Assembly: GCF_013002715.1 (NCBI RefSeq)
Contig: NZ_JABENB010000001.1
Coordinates: 1,240,001-1,304,000, forward strand
DNA length: 64,000 bases
DNA from: Flexivirga aerilata
GTDB taxonomy: Bacteria > Actinomycetota > Actinomycetes > Actinomycetales > Dermatophilaceae
Direction: 5' to 3'
In this document: piece by piece, positions 1 through 7,851 of the stretch
Position numbering within the stretch: the first letter of the stretch is position 1
How the letters are laid out: each line of letters starts with the position of its first letter
Program-made: the position numbers and the translations under genes
Notes under the pieces: model-generated
The model's input: only the letters and a program-made list of their open reading frames with translations
What the model was told of the DNA's origin: nothing
Databases searched by the model: none

Positions 1-173
1 CCGACGGGCACGGCGGGACGACCGTCACCGACGGGCCCTTCACCGAGTCCGTCGAGCAGATCGTCGGGTTCTACCTGATCGAGAGCGACGACCGGGACGG
101 CGTGATCGCCTGCTGCGAGCAGCTGTCCAGCACCGGTGACCTCATCGAACTGCGCGAGATGCAAGGAGAGTAG
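1..173 (+). CDS. YCII-related (DGPF) protein, 5'-truncated
   Basis: Only the last 57 codons are inside the window. The visible part carries the family signature TDGPF followed by ESVEQIVGFYLIE, and ends MQGE-stop three bases before the next start. This is the first of three tandem paralogues of the YCII/DGPF fold, a small dimeric alpha-beta barrel family. Many such genes sit beside ECF42 sigma factors, as here, and their biochemical role is not established. The start lies upstream of base 1, so length and N-terminus cannot be judged. Confidence 0.85.
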   Translation, partial: DGHGGTTVTDGPFTESVEQIVGFYLIESDDRDGVIACCEQLSSTGDLIELREMQGE

Positions 174-175
174 AG

Positions 176-538
176 ATGACCGAATACATGATCGTGATCC
201 TCGGCGACGCCGACCGATGGTGGACGACGATGACGCCGGAGGAACGCAAGCACGGTTACGCCGAATACGGGCGGTTCGCAAAGGAACTCACCGCGCGCGG
301 CCACCGCATCACCGGGGGAGCGGAGCTGCACGCCAGCGACGAGACCAAGCGCATCGCGCCGGGCAGCGACACCGTCACCGAGGGTCCGTATGCCGAGGCC
401 GTCGAACAGGTCGGTGGCTTCTACCTCGTCGAGACCGACGACGTCGACGACGTGCTCGACTGCTGCAAGATCATCACCGCGCTCGGTGACGGCGTCGAGC
501 TGCGCCGCACGGTGACCCAGCAGGAGCGGGCGTCATGA
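176..538 (+). CDS. YCII-related (DGPF) protein
   Basis: A 120-residue protein. The DGPF-type motif appears as TEGPYAEAVEQ followed by GGFYLVE near residues 65-85, and the N-terminus MTEYMIVILG is the usual first strand of this fold. A GGAG ribosome site lies 6 bases before the ATG. The stop overlaps the next ATG (ATGA), so it is probably translationally coupled to the third paralogue and then to the sigma factor. The family is known for its genomic link to ECF42 sigma factors, but no reaction is known. Function therefore stays open: a stress-linked partner or target of the sigma factor is an inference. Confidence 0.9.
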   Translation: MTEYMIVILGDADRWWTTMTPEERKHGYAEYGRFAKELTARGHRITGGAELHASDETKRIAPGSDTVTEGPYAEAVEQVGGFYLVETDDVDDVLDCCKIITALGDGVELRRTVTQQERAS

Positions 539-885
539 CGAAGTATCTCGTGCTGCTGGCCGGTCGCGAGGGCGAGTGGGAGGCCGCCACCGACGAGCAG
601 CGCGCGGGCTGGCACCGCGACCATCTCGACTTCGGGCGGGTCGTCGGCGACGACATCCTCGGCGGCGAGGCGCTCGCCGGCACCGACACCGCGACGACCG
701 TGCGACGGCGCAGCGGGAAGACCGAGCTGACCGACGGCCCGTATGCCGAGACCGCCGAACAGATCGGCGGGTTCTACCTGGTGCAGGCGCCCGATCTGGA
801 CCAGGTGCTCGCCTGGTGTGAGCTGCTGCCGGAGATCTACACCCTCGAGGTGCGCCCCTGCATCGAGGTCGACCTGTCCGCATGA
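535..885 (+). CDS. YCII-related (DGPF) protein
   Basis: A 116-residue paralogue of the two preceding genes, with TDGPYAETAEQIGGFYLVQ near residues 65-83. It starts inside the previous stop (ATGA) and its own stop overlaps the sigma-factor ATG in the same way, so the four genes form a tightly coupled operon. The three paralogues differ mainly at their ends, while the central GPF/Y...GGFYLV block is kept, which suggests one fold with divergent partners or hetero-oligomers. No catalytic residue assignment is possible from sequence alone. Confidence 0.9.
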   Translation: MTKYLVLLAGREGEWEAATDEQRAGWHRDHLDFGRVVGDDILGGEALAGTDTATTVRRRSGKTELTDGPYAETAEQIGGFYLVQAPDLDQVLAWCELLPEIYTLEVRPCIEVDLSA

Positions 886-2117
886 CCACGCTCGAGCAGG
901 TATGGCGCGACGAGTGGGGCCGGCTGCTGGCCCTGCTCGTCCGCCGGACCCGGCGGCTGGACCTGGCCGAGGACGCGCTCGCCGAGGCATTCGAGACCGC
1001 TGCCCGGCGCTGGCCGCAGGACGGCATCCCCGACAATCCCGCCGCCTGGCTGCTGACCGCGGCTCGGCGGCGGGTGCTGGACCGGCTGCGTGCCGAGGCG
1101 GTCGCGGCCCGCAAGCAGCCCCTGCTCGCGATGGAGGAGGACTCCCGGATGCGGCACCGCACGACGCCGGACGACGACCTGCTCCGCCTGGTGCTGCTCG
1201 CCGCTCATCCGTCGCTGTCGCCGGAGTCGGGCGCCGCCCTCACCCTGCGGCTGGTGCTCGGCGTGCAGACCGCCGACATCGCGCGGCTCTTCCTGGTCGG
1301 CGAGGCGACCATGGCGGCCCGGCTCACCCGCGCCCGCAAGAAGGTCGTCGCCGCGGGCGTGCCGCTCGCCATACCCGGTGACGACGTGCTGGCCGACCGG
1401 CTCGACACGGTCGCGAAGGTCGCCTATCTGGCCTTCACCGCCGGCTACGCGCCCGGCAGCGGGCCGGATGTCGTGCGTGCCGAGCTCGCCGGCGAGGCGA
1501 TCCGGCTGGTGGGACTCTTGCGGTCGAACAACCCTGCCGCACAAGCAAATCCGTCATTGATCGCGCTGGAGGCGTTGATGCTGCTGCAGCATTCCCGCCG
1601 CGACGCGCGGGTCGACGGCAGTGGCCGGATCGTGCTGCTGCCGGACCAGGACCGCACGCGCTGGCACCGCGCCGAGATCGACGAGGGTATGGCGCTGCTG
1701 CAGTCGCTCACCGGAGGCGGTGCGGCGCGGCTGTCGAGCGCGCTCGCCGCGGACTACCTGCTGCAGGCCCTGATCGCCGCCGAGCACGCGCGCGCGGCCC
1801 GGGCGCAGGACACCGACTGGGTGGTGATCAGCGACTTCTACCGGCAACTGGACGACCTCACCGGCTCACCGGTGGTGCGGCTCAACCGGGCGGTCGCCGT
1901 CGCCGAGGCGGGGGACGTCCCGGCCGCGTTCGCCCTGCTCGACGGGCTGGAGGACTCCCTCGGGCGGACGCACCGGTTGCCCGCGGTCCGGGCGGAGCTG
2001 CTGCGTCGCGCCGGGCGCGACGAGGAGGCGCTCGCGTCATACCGGCTGGCGGTGGGGATGTGCGGCAGCGACGCCGAGCGCGCCGCGCTGCAGCGCCGGA
2101 TCGACGATCTCGGCTGA
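882..2117 (+). CDS. ECF42-type RNA polymerase sigma factor
   Basis: A 411-residue protein, about twice the length of a minimal ECF sigma factor. Residues 1-75 resemble sigma region 2 (RRTRRLDLAEDALAEAFE) and residues about 110-165 region 4 (LRLVLGVQTADIARLFLV). The remaining 240 residues form the helical, TPR-like extension typical of ECF42. No anti-sigma gene is adjacent. ECF42 members are co-encoded with DGPF proteins, exactly the arrangement here, and their C-terminal extension is thought to control activity in place of an anti-sigma factor. It likely transcribes its own operon; the autoregulatory promoter would lie upstream of the window. The last codons carry a tandem 10-base duplication GATCTCGGCT (2106-2125) spanning the stop. 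Confidence 0.9.
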   Translation: MTTLEQVWRDEWGRLLALLVRRTRRLDLAEDALAEAFETAARRWPQDGIPDNPAAWLLTAARRRVLDRLRAEAVAARKQPLLAMEEDSRMRHRTTPDDDLLRLVLLAAHPSLSPESGAALTLRLVLGVQTADIARLFLVGEATMAARLTRARKKVVAAGVPLAIPGDDVLADRLDTVAKVAYLAFTAGYAPGSGPDVVRAELAGEAIRLVGLLRSNNPAAQANPSLIALEALMLLQHSRRDARVDGSGRIVLLPDQDRTRWHRAEIDEGMALLQSLTGGGAARLSSALAADYLLQALIAAEHARAARAQDTDWVVISDFYRQLDDLTGSPVVRLNRAVAVAEAGDVPAAFALLDGLEDSLGRTHRLPAVRAELLRRAGRDEEALASYRLAVGMCGSDAERAALQRRIDDLG

Positions 2118-2231
2118 TCTCGGCTGGCCTCGTAGCCGTCGTCCCAGCTGGTGCGACCACCCCGCCGCGGACGGCCGCCGCATGGAAGGATGATCCGGAA
2201 CGGCAATTCTGACGTCGAAACGGAGTTCACC

Positions 2232-3260
2232 ATGCCGATTGCGACCCCCGAGGTCTACGCCGAGATGCTCGACAAGGCCAAGAAGGGCGGCTTCGCCTAC
2301 CCGGCCATCAACGTCTCGAGCAGCCAGACCCTCAACGCGGCCATCAAGGGCTTCGCCGACGCCGGCAGCGACGGCATCATCCAGGTCTCGACCGGCGGCG
2401 CCGAATACTTCTCCGGCCTGGGTGTGAAGAACATGGTGACGGGTGCGCTCGCCATGTCGGCGTTCGCGCACGAGGTCGCATCGGCATACGACGTGAACAT
2501 CGCGCTGCACACCGACCACTGCCCGAAGGACAAGCTGGACACCTTTGTGCGTCCGCTGCTCGAGGCGTCGACCGAGCGCGTGAAGCAGGGCGGTCTGCCC
2601 TACTTCCAGTCGCACATGTGGGACGGCTCGGCGGTCGAACTGCACGAAAACCTCCAGATCGCAGAGGAATTGCTCGAGAAGTGCAAGGCCGCCAAGATCA
2701 TCCTGGAGATCGAGGTGGGCGTCGTCGGCGGCGAGGAGGACGGCGTCGAGGGCAAGATCGACGACAAGCTCTACTCCACCCCCGAGGACGCGATCGCCAC
2801 CGCGAAGGCGCTCGGCACCGGCGACAAGGGCTACTACATGACCGCCCTGACCTTCGGCAACGTGCACGGCGTCTACAAGCCGGGCAACGTCAAGCTCCGT
2901 CCCGAGGTGCTCAAGACTGCCCAGGACGCGGTGCACCAGGAGTTCAAGACCGCCGACGACAAGCCGTTCCACCTGGTCTTCCACGGCGGCTCCGGCTCCG
3001 ACCCCAAGGAGATCGAGGAAGCAGTCTCCTACGGCGTCGTCAAGATGAACGTCGACACCGACACCCAGTACGCCTTCACCCGCCCGGTCGCCGGCTGGAT
3101 GATGAGCAACTACGACGGCGTGCTCAAGATCGACGGCGAGGTCGGTGACAAGAAGAAGTACGACCCGCGCGCCTGGGGCAAGGCGGCCGAGACCGGTATG
3201 TCGGAGCGGGTCGTCGAGGCGTGCGAGCACCTCGGCTCGGCCGGCAAGCACATCTCCTGA
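2232..3260 (+). CDS. fba: Fructose-bisphosphate aldolase, class II
   Basis: A 342-residue zinc aldolase catalysing cleavage and formation of fructose 1,6-bisphosphate in the cytoplasm. Hallmarks are LHTDHCPKD near residue 93 (zinc ligand and catalytic Asp), the class IIA segment SHMWDGSAVEL, GNVHGVYKPG and the phosphate loop HGGSGSDP. The start at 2232 gives the standard N-terminus MPIATPEVYAEML and has GGAG 7 bases upstream; an in-frame upstream extension to 2151 is not expected in this family. The DUF3151 gene follows after 15 bases, an arrangement also found near fba in mycobacteria. Confidence 0.97.
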   Translation: MPIATPEVYAEMLDKAKKGGFAYPAINVSSSQTLNAAIKGFADAGSDGIIQVSTGGAEYFSGLGVKNMVTGALAMSAFAHEVASAYDVNIALHTDHCPKDKLDTFVRPLLEASTERVKQGGLPYFQSHMWDGSAVELHENLQIAEELLEKCKAAKIILEIEVGVVGGEEDGVEGKIDDKLYSTPEDAIATAKALGTGDKGYYMTALTFGNVHGVYKPGNVKLRPEVLKTAQDAVHQEFKTADDKPFHLVFHGGSGSDPKEIEEAVSYGVVKMNVDTDTQYAFTRPVAGWMMSNYDGVLKIDGEVGDKKKYDPRAWGKAAETGMSERVVEACEHLGSAGKHIS

Positions 3261-3275
3261 TCGGCGGGATATCCG

Positions 3276-3680
3276 ATGAGTGAGAACCTGCTCGGCATAC
3301 CCGAGACGAAACTGCCTGTCGATCCTGCGAGTTCGGCCCTCGAGCAGGGCGTCGACCCGCGCGACGTCGCCCGCACCAACCCGAGCTCGTCGCTCGCCTG
3401 GGCGACCCTCGCGGAGGACGCACTCGCCGACGGTGACGTGATCGAGGCCTACGCGTTTGCCCGCACCGGCTACCACCGCGGGCTCGACGCGCTGCGCAAG
3501 TCGGGCTGGCGCGGCCAGGGCCCGGTGCCGTGGGAGCACGAACCCAACCGCGGCTTCCTCCGCGCGCTCGCGGCGCTCTCCAAGGCGGCCGACGCGATCG
3601 GCGAGACCGACGAGCAGCGGCGCACAGCCGACTTCCTGCGCGACTCGTCGGCCACCGGCGCCCGCGAGCTCGGCCTGTGA
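3276..3680 (+). CDS. DUF3151 protein
   Basis: A 134-residue cytoplasmic protein with no signal or membrane segment. It matches actinobacterial DUF3151 proteins: N-terminal LLGIPETKLP, central SLAWATLAEDAL, and GYHRGLDALRKSGWRGQGPVPW..NRGFLRAL, rich in helices. It is 15 bases downstream of fba, so the two are probably co-transcribed and the protein may act in central carbon metabolism. No biochemical function is known. The second codon cluster uses the rare Ile codon ATA inside a CGGCATAC octamer (3293-3300). Confidence 0.9.
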   Translation: MSENLLGIPETKLPVDPASSALEQGVDPRDVARTNPSSSLAWATLAEDALADGDVIEAYAFARTGYHRGLDALRKSGWRGQGPVPWEHEPNRGFLRALAALSKAADAIGETDEQRRTADFLRDSSATGARELGL

Positions 3681-4786
3681 ACCCCGGCGGCCACCCGACC
3701 TCCGGGGGTGGCCGCACGCCGCGTCGGGACGAGCGGTCGCCGGGCAAGCCGGCGACCGCTCTCGACGTGGCGCACCGCGCCGGGGTCTCCCGCACGGCGG
3801 TGTCGTTCGTGCTCAACGGCAAGAGCGACGGCAACATCGCCGAGGCCACCCGGCAACGCATCCTGGAGGCCGCGCGGGAGCTGGACTACCGGCCGCACCC
3901 GGTCGCCCGGAGCCTGCGCACCAGCCGGACGCAGCTCATCGGGCTGATCACCGACTCCATCGCGTCGAGCCCGTTCGCCGGGCAGTTGCTCGGCGGCGCC
4001 ACCGACCGCGCCCGGGAGCGCGGTCACCTCGTCGCGGTCTTCGACAGCGGGGAGCGCCCGGCGCTGGAGGAGCAGGCGGCTGAGGAGTTCGCCGGGCGCC
4101 GCGTCGACGGCCTGATCTATGCGTCGATGGGACTGCGCGAGGTCGCGTCAGTGCCGGATGTCGGTCTGCCGACGGTGCTGGCCAACTGCTTCGATGCGCG
4201 CGGTGAGTTGCCCTCCGTCATACCGGCCGAGGAGGAGGCGGGTGCGACCGCTGCCCGGTGTCTGCTCGACATGGGTCATCGGCAGATCGGCGTGATCACC
4301 GGTGACCTGGTCGTCGCAGGGCCGCGCCGGCTGGCCGGTTTCACAAAGACGCTCGCCGAGTCGGGTGTGAAACCGGTTGCGGTGCAAGAGCTTCGGGGTG
4401 GATGGACGATCGACGCCGGCTTCCACGCGACCCGCGCGATGCTGACGCGGGCGGACGGGCAGCTCCGGCAGCGACGTCCGACGGCGATCTTCTGCGTCAA
4501 CGACCGGGTGGCGGCGGGGGCGCTGCTCGCGGCTGCCGGCCTGGGGCTCGCGGTGCCCGCGGACCTCAGCATCCTCGGCTTCGACGACCAGGAGGAGCTG
4601 GCGGCCAACCTCGTGCCGAGCCTTTCCACCCTGGCCCTGCCGCACCGGGAGATGGGTCGTCAGGCCGTCGACCTGCTGCTCGACGTGGTCGAGCAGCCCG
4701 ACGCCCCGGTCACGCCGACGTTGCGTGAGCTCCCGTCTCCGCTCGTATGGCGAGAGTCGGTGGCAGCTCCGCCACCCACGCGGTGA
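3677..4786 (+). CDS. LacI-family transcriptional regulator
   Basis: About 369 residues. An N-terminal LacI helix-turn-helix (VAHRAGVSRTAVSFVLN, near residues 27-45) is followed by a periplasmic-binding-protein-like sensor domain (LIGLITDSIASSPFAGQLL; FCVNDRVAAGALLAAAGLGL; LSILGFDDQEELA). I chose GTG 3677, which overlaps the DUF3151 stop (GTGA) and adds a basic tail before the HTH. A start further upstream would run inside DUF3151. It ends overlapping, tail to tail, the GH32 gene of the sugar operon by 77 bases, so it very likely controls that operon in response to the imported fructoside or its product. Confidence 0.92.
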   Translation: MNPGGHPTSGGGRTPRRDERSPGKPATALDVAHRAGVSRTAVSFVLNGKSDGNIAEATRQRILEAARELDYRPHPVARSLRTSRTQLIGLITDSIASSPFAGQLLGGATDRARERGHLVAVFDSGERPALEEQAAEEFAGRRVDGLIYASMGLREVASVPDVGLPTVLANCFDARGELPSVIPAEEEAGATAARCLLDMGHRQIGVITGDLVVAGPRRLAGFTKTLAESGVKPVAVQELRGGWTIDAGFHATRAMLTRADGQLRQRRPTAIFCVNDRVAAGALLAAAGLGLAVPADLSILGFDDQEELAANLVPSLSTLALPHREMGRQAVDLLLDVVEQPDAPVTPTLRELPSPLVWRESVAAPPPTR

Positions 4787-5978
4787 CCGGCTGCGCTGTC
4801 TCGAGCAGCCAGTGCTCGCTGCCGCTTGCGCGCAGTGTCGTCGTGGGACCGCTCGGCGGCAGGATCTCCACCACCTCGCCGTCGGTCCAGAGGTCGACAC
4901 CGGGACCGCCGAGCAGCCGGTAGGTGACGTCACCGGCTCGCAGCGTCAGGTCCGCGGCGGCGGACCAGCGGACCCGGCCCCGTGGGGGGAGCGACAGCGG
5001 CGTGTCCGGCGCGAGCGTGCGGTGAGTCTGCCGGTCGTCGGCGAGCCGGGCGAACTCGGTGGCGACCCGTTGCCGCAGACCCTCGGGCGTCAGCTCCAGC
5101 CGCCGGGGCAGGGTCAGGCAGCCGGACACCGCACCCGCGTCCGCCGGCTTGTCGACATCGCGAATCCAGCCGAACAGCAACGGTGTTGCGCCGTCCGACG
5201 CGACCTGAGGCGCGTAGAACCAGTTGTCGGTGTCGAGCAGCTGCACCGACCGTGGCGCGAAGCGGGGCAGGTCGCCATCGGCCACCAGGCGGCCGCGGAG
5301 TGCCTGCACCCGGCCGAGCACACCGTCGCGCTGCAGCGACACGATCAGCGCGCACTCGCCGGCGTCGCCGACGACCAGCTGCGGGCACTCCCAGATGTCC
5401 GCCTCCGACTCGATGCCGTCGGGCAGGTCGTCGCCACGCAGCCACACACCCTCGTAGTGCCAACTTTCCGGGTCGTCCACCGAGAACAGCAGGACGGCCG
5501 GCACGGCGTCGTCCACGCGCGCGCCGAGCAGCGCCCAGCGGCGGCCGCCCCAGGTGAAGCAGAAGGGGTCACGCATGACACTGACCTCCGGCGGGGTCCG
5601 GGCGACCACCCGGGGGGCCGACCAGAGCAGCAGGTCGTCGTCGAGCGCCTCCCGCACGCAGACCGTGCTGGCGTAGGTGTCGTCGACCACCCCGCTGTAG
5701 GCGACCGCCGGCCGATCGAGCCAGGGGAGGTGGACCCCGCTCCAGCATCCGGCTGCGTCCGGGCCGTCGGGCTCGGGCCCGAACGCGATCGGTTCGAGTT
5801 GCCAGTGCACCAGGTCGGCACTGCTCGCGTGGCCCCACTGGATGTCGCCGTGCACCGGTGCGTGCGGGTTCGCCTGGTAGAAGACGTGCCAGACGTCGCG
5901 GTGCCGGACGATGCCGTTCGGGTCGTTGAGCCAGCCGTGGGCCGGCCGGATGTGCAGTTGCGGCAGCGCGGGATTCAC
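4710..5978 (-). CDS. GH32 glycoside hydrolase (beta-fructosidase / sucrose hydrolase type)
   Basis: A 422-residue enzyme of clan GH-J. All three signatures are present: WLNDPNG (nucleophile Asp, near residue 13), MRDPF (transition-state Asp) and WECPQ (acid/base Glu). There is no signal peptide, so it should hydrolyse fructosides such as sucrose, sucrose phosphate or short fructans in the cytoplasm after uptake. Start GTG 5978 has AAAGGA about 7 bases upstream and places LHIRPAHGWLNDPNG near the N-terminus; the in-frame GTG at 6023 is less good. It is last in the binding protein-permease-permease-GH32 operon. The substrate is inferred from family and context only. Confidence 0.92.
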   Translation of the reverse strand: MNPALPQLHIRPAHGWLNDPNGIVRHRDVWHVFYQANPHAPVHGDIQWGHASSADLVHWQLEPIAFGPEPDGPDAAGCWSGVHLPWLDRPAVAYSGVVDDTYASTVCVREALDDDLLLWSAPRVVARTPPEVSVMRDPFCFTWGGRRWALLGARVDDAVPAVLLFSVDDPESWHYEGVWLRGDDLPDGIESEADIWECPQLVVGDAGECALIVSLQRDGVLGRVQALRGRLVADGDLPRFAPRSVQLLDTDNWFYAPQVASDGATPLLFGWIRDVDKPADAGAVSGCLTLPRRLELTPEGLRQRVATEFARLADDRQTHRTLAPDTPLSLPPRGRVRWSAAADLTLRAGDVTYRLLGGPGVDLWTDGEVVEILPPSGPTTTLRASGSEHWLLETAQPVTAWVAELPPTLAIRAETGAHATSA

Positions 5979-6019
5979 CCGGGGTCCTTTCGAAGTCGCT
6001 TGTGGCGCAGGAGGTTTCG

Positions 6020-6880
6020 TCACCGGAAGCTGCCGGTGGTCAGGCCCTCGCGGAGCGGGCGCTGGCCGAAGACGAAGACCAGCAGCGCCGGGATCATGGA
6101 GATCACCACGCCGGCGAGGACGACGGCGACGCTGCCGGTGCCCTTGTTGCCCTGCAGCGAGACCAGGCCGAGGGGCAGGGTGAAGTTCTTCTCGCTGATC
6201 GTCATGATCAGCGGCCGGAAAAACTCGTTCCAGTGGTAGTTGAAGGCGAGGATCCCGACGATGGCCAGGCCCGGGGTGGCGAGGGGCGCGTAGACCGACC
6301 GGAAGGTGCGCCACGGGCTGGCGCCGTCGATGGCCGCGGCTTCGGCGAGATCGGGCGGCAGCGTCATGAAGTACTGCCGCATGAGGAAGGTGCCGAACGC
6401 CGTGGGGATGGCCGGCAGGATCAGCGCGAGCAGGGTGTCCGACAAATGCATCCCGCGGATCAGCATGAAGACCGGGACGATCGTCACCTGCATCGGGACC
6501 ATCATCGTGGCCATGATCATCGAGAAGAGCACGCCGCGCCCGCGGAACGGCACCCGGGCGAAGATGTAGCCGCCGAGGCAGGCGGTGAACATCTGCCCGA
6601 CCGCGCACAGCCCGGTGACGAGCACGCTGTTGAGGATCAGCAGCCAGAGGTCCACCTGGTCGAAAACGGCTCGGAACGAATCAAATCCGAGATTGTCGAG
6701 GCTGAGCGGTGAGGAGCCGAGCGCCTCACTCGGCGGTCGTAGCGCGGTGAGGACGGTCCAGACGACGGGGCCGAGGGTGAGCGCCACGGCGACGGCCAGG
6801 AAGGCCACGCGGGGCGCGCCGGAGAGGAGCCGGCTGCGCCATACGGAACGAGGCGCGGGGTGCTGGGTGATCGTTGCCAT
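6020..6880 (-). CDS. ABC sugar transporter permease (MalG type)
   Basis: A 286-residue membrane protein with about six hydrophobic helices and the EAA loop EAAAIDGASPWRTFRSVYAPL before the C-terminus, which binds the ATPase. It is the second permease of a CUT1 carbohydrate importer. It lies 11 bases downstream of the MalF-like gene and 41 bases upstream of the GH32 gene. No ATPase gene is in the operon, so a shared ATPase (MsiK type, as known in other actinobacteria) encoded elsewhere is expected. Confidence 0.93.
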   Translation of the reverse strand: MATITQHPAPRSVWRSRLLSGAPRVAFLAVAVALTLGPVVWTVLTALRPPSEALGSSPLSLDNLGFDSFRAVFDQVDLWLLILNSVLVTGLCAVGQMFTACLGGYIFARVPFRGRGVLFSMIMATMMVPMQVTIVPVFMLIRGMHLSDTLLALILPAIPTAFGTFLMRQYFMTLPPDLAEAAAIDGASPWRTFRSVYAPLATPGLAIVGILAFNYHWNEFFRPLIMTISEKNFTLPLGLVSLQGNKGTGSVAVVLAGVVISMIPALLVFVFGQRPLREGLTTGSFR

Positions 6881-6891
6881 GTCTCTCGTCC

Positions 6892-7851
6892 TCAGGAGTA
6901 GTGGATGAAGCGGCGCGACAGGCGGAACTGCAGCGCGGTGGCGAGCATGATGAAGACCGTGAGCACGATCCCGATGGCCGAGGCGCGGCCGAATTGCAGC
7001 TGCTGGAAGGCGTTTTCGTAGATCACCATCACCACGGTGCGGGTCGAGTCGCCGGGGCCGCCTCGGGTCAGCACGTAGGGCTGGTCGAAGATCTGCAACG
7101 CCGAGATCACCGCCATGACCGAGGCGACCAAGGTCGTGGGGGACAGCAGCGGGAAGGTGATCTGCCGGAACTGCCGCCAGCCGGATGCCCCGTCGATGGC
7201 GGCGGCCTCGTAGACGTCACGCGGGATCGAGGCCAGGCCGCCGACGAAGAGCAGGAACGAGAAGCCGAAGTTCTGCCAGACATAGACCAGCACGACCAGC
7301 AACTGGGCGCCCGGGCCGGAAGTCAGCCACGGCACGTCGGGCAGCCCGACGCCGGTGAGGACCTGGTTGACCAGACCGAAGTCCTGGTTGAACAGGTAGC
7401 TCATGATGATCGAGACCGACGCGGCGGACAGGATCAGCGGGAAGAAGAACACCGAGCGCAGGATGCTGCGCAGCCAGGTCGGCAGGTGCCCCTGCACGAG
7501 CACCGCGAGCGCGAGCGCGACCGCCAGTTGCAGGAGCACGGCGACCACCACGAACGCGATCGTGTTGGCGAAGGCGACGCGCAGGGTGCGGTCGGTGCCG
7601 AGCGAGGTGAAGTTGTCCAGGCCGACGAAGCGGGGGCTGGAGATGATGTCCCAGCGGAAGAACGCGAGCAGGAACGAGCCGACGATCGGCACCACGGTGA
7701 AGACGAAGATGCCGATCACGGTCGGCGCCAGGAACACCGTGGCCAGCAGTCGCTCCTTGCGTCGCTGCGTGGAAAGCGTTGCGGTCACGCGTTTTTCACC
7801 GACCTTCGACGTCGTCGACGGCTGGGTGCGGGAAGGTGCTGAGGTCGTCAT
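6892..7851 (-). CDS. ABC sugar transporter permease (MalF type)
   Basis: A 319-residue CUT1 permease. After a 35-residue cytoplasmic tail come about six membrane helices, beginning TVFLAPTVIGIFVFTVVPIVG (residues 36 on, partly quoted), with the EAA motif YEAAAIDGASGWRQFRQIT. Start ATG 7851 overlaps the stop of the binding-protein gene (ATGA), giving translational coupling; the longer in-frame reading upstream is only the binding-protein coding region in another frame. It forms the translocation channel with the downstream permease. Confidence 0.93.
   Translation of the reverse strand: MTTSAPSRTQPSTTSKVGEKRVTATLSTQRRKERLLATVFLAPTVIGIFVFTVVPIVGSFLLAFFRWDIISSPRFVGLDNFTSLGTDRTLRVAFANTIAFVVVAVLLQLAVALALAVLVQGHLPTWLRSILRSVFFFPLILSAASVSIIMSYLFNQDFGLVNQVLTGVGLPDVPWLTSGPGAQLLVVLVYVWQNFGFSFLLFVGGLASIPRDVYEAAAIDGASGWRQFRQITFPLLSPTTLVASVMAVISALQIFDQPYVLTRGGPGDSTRTVVMVIYENAFQQLQFGRASAIGIVLTVFIMLATALQFRLSRRFIHYS

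Noticed and set aside
4923..4934. Palindrome GGTGACGTCACC as an operator
   Set aside because: It lies within GH32 coding sequence and is explained by GC-rich codons; no reason to expect control there.
4710..6608. Single 632-codon gene made of GH32 plus upstream part
   Set aside because: The upstream part is the out-of-frame permease gene; AAAGGA and the GH32 N-terminus place the start at 5978.
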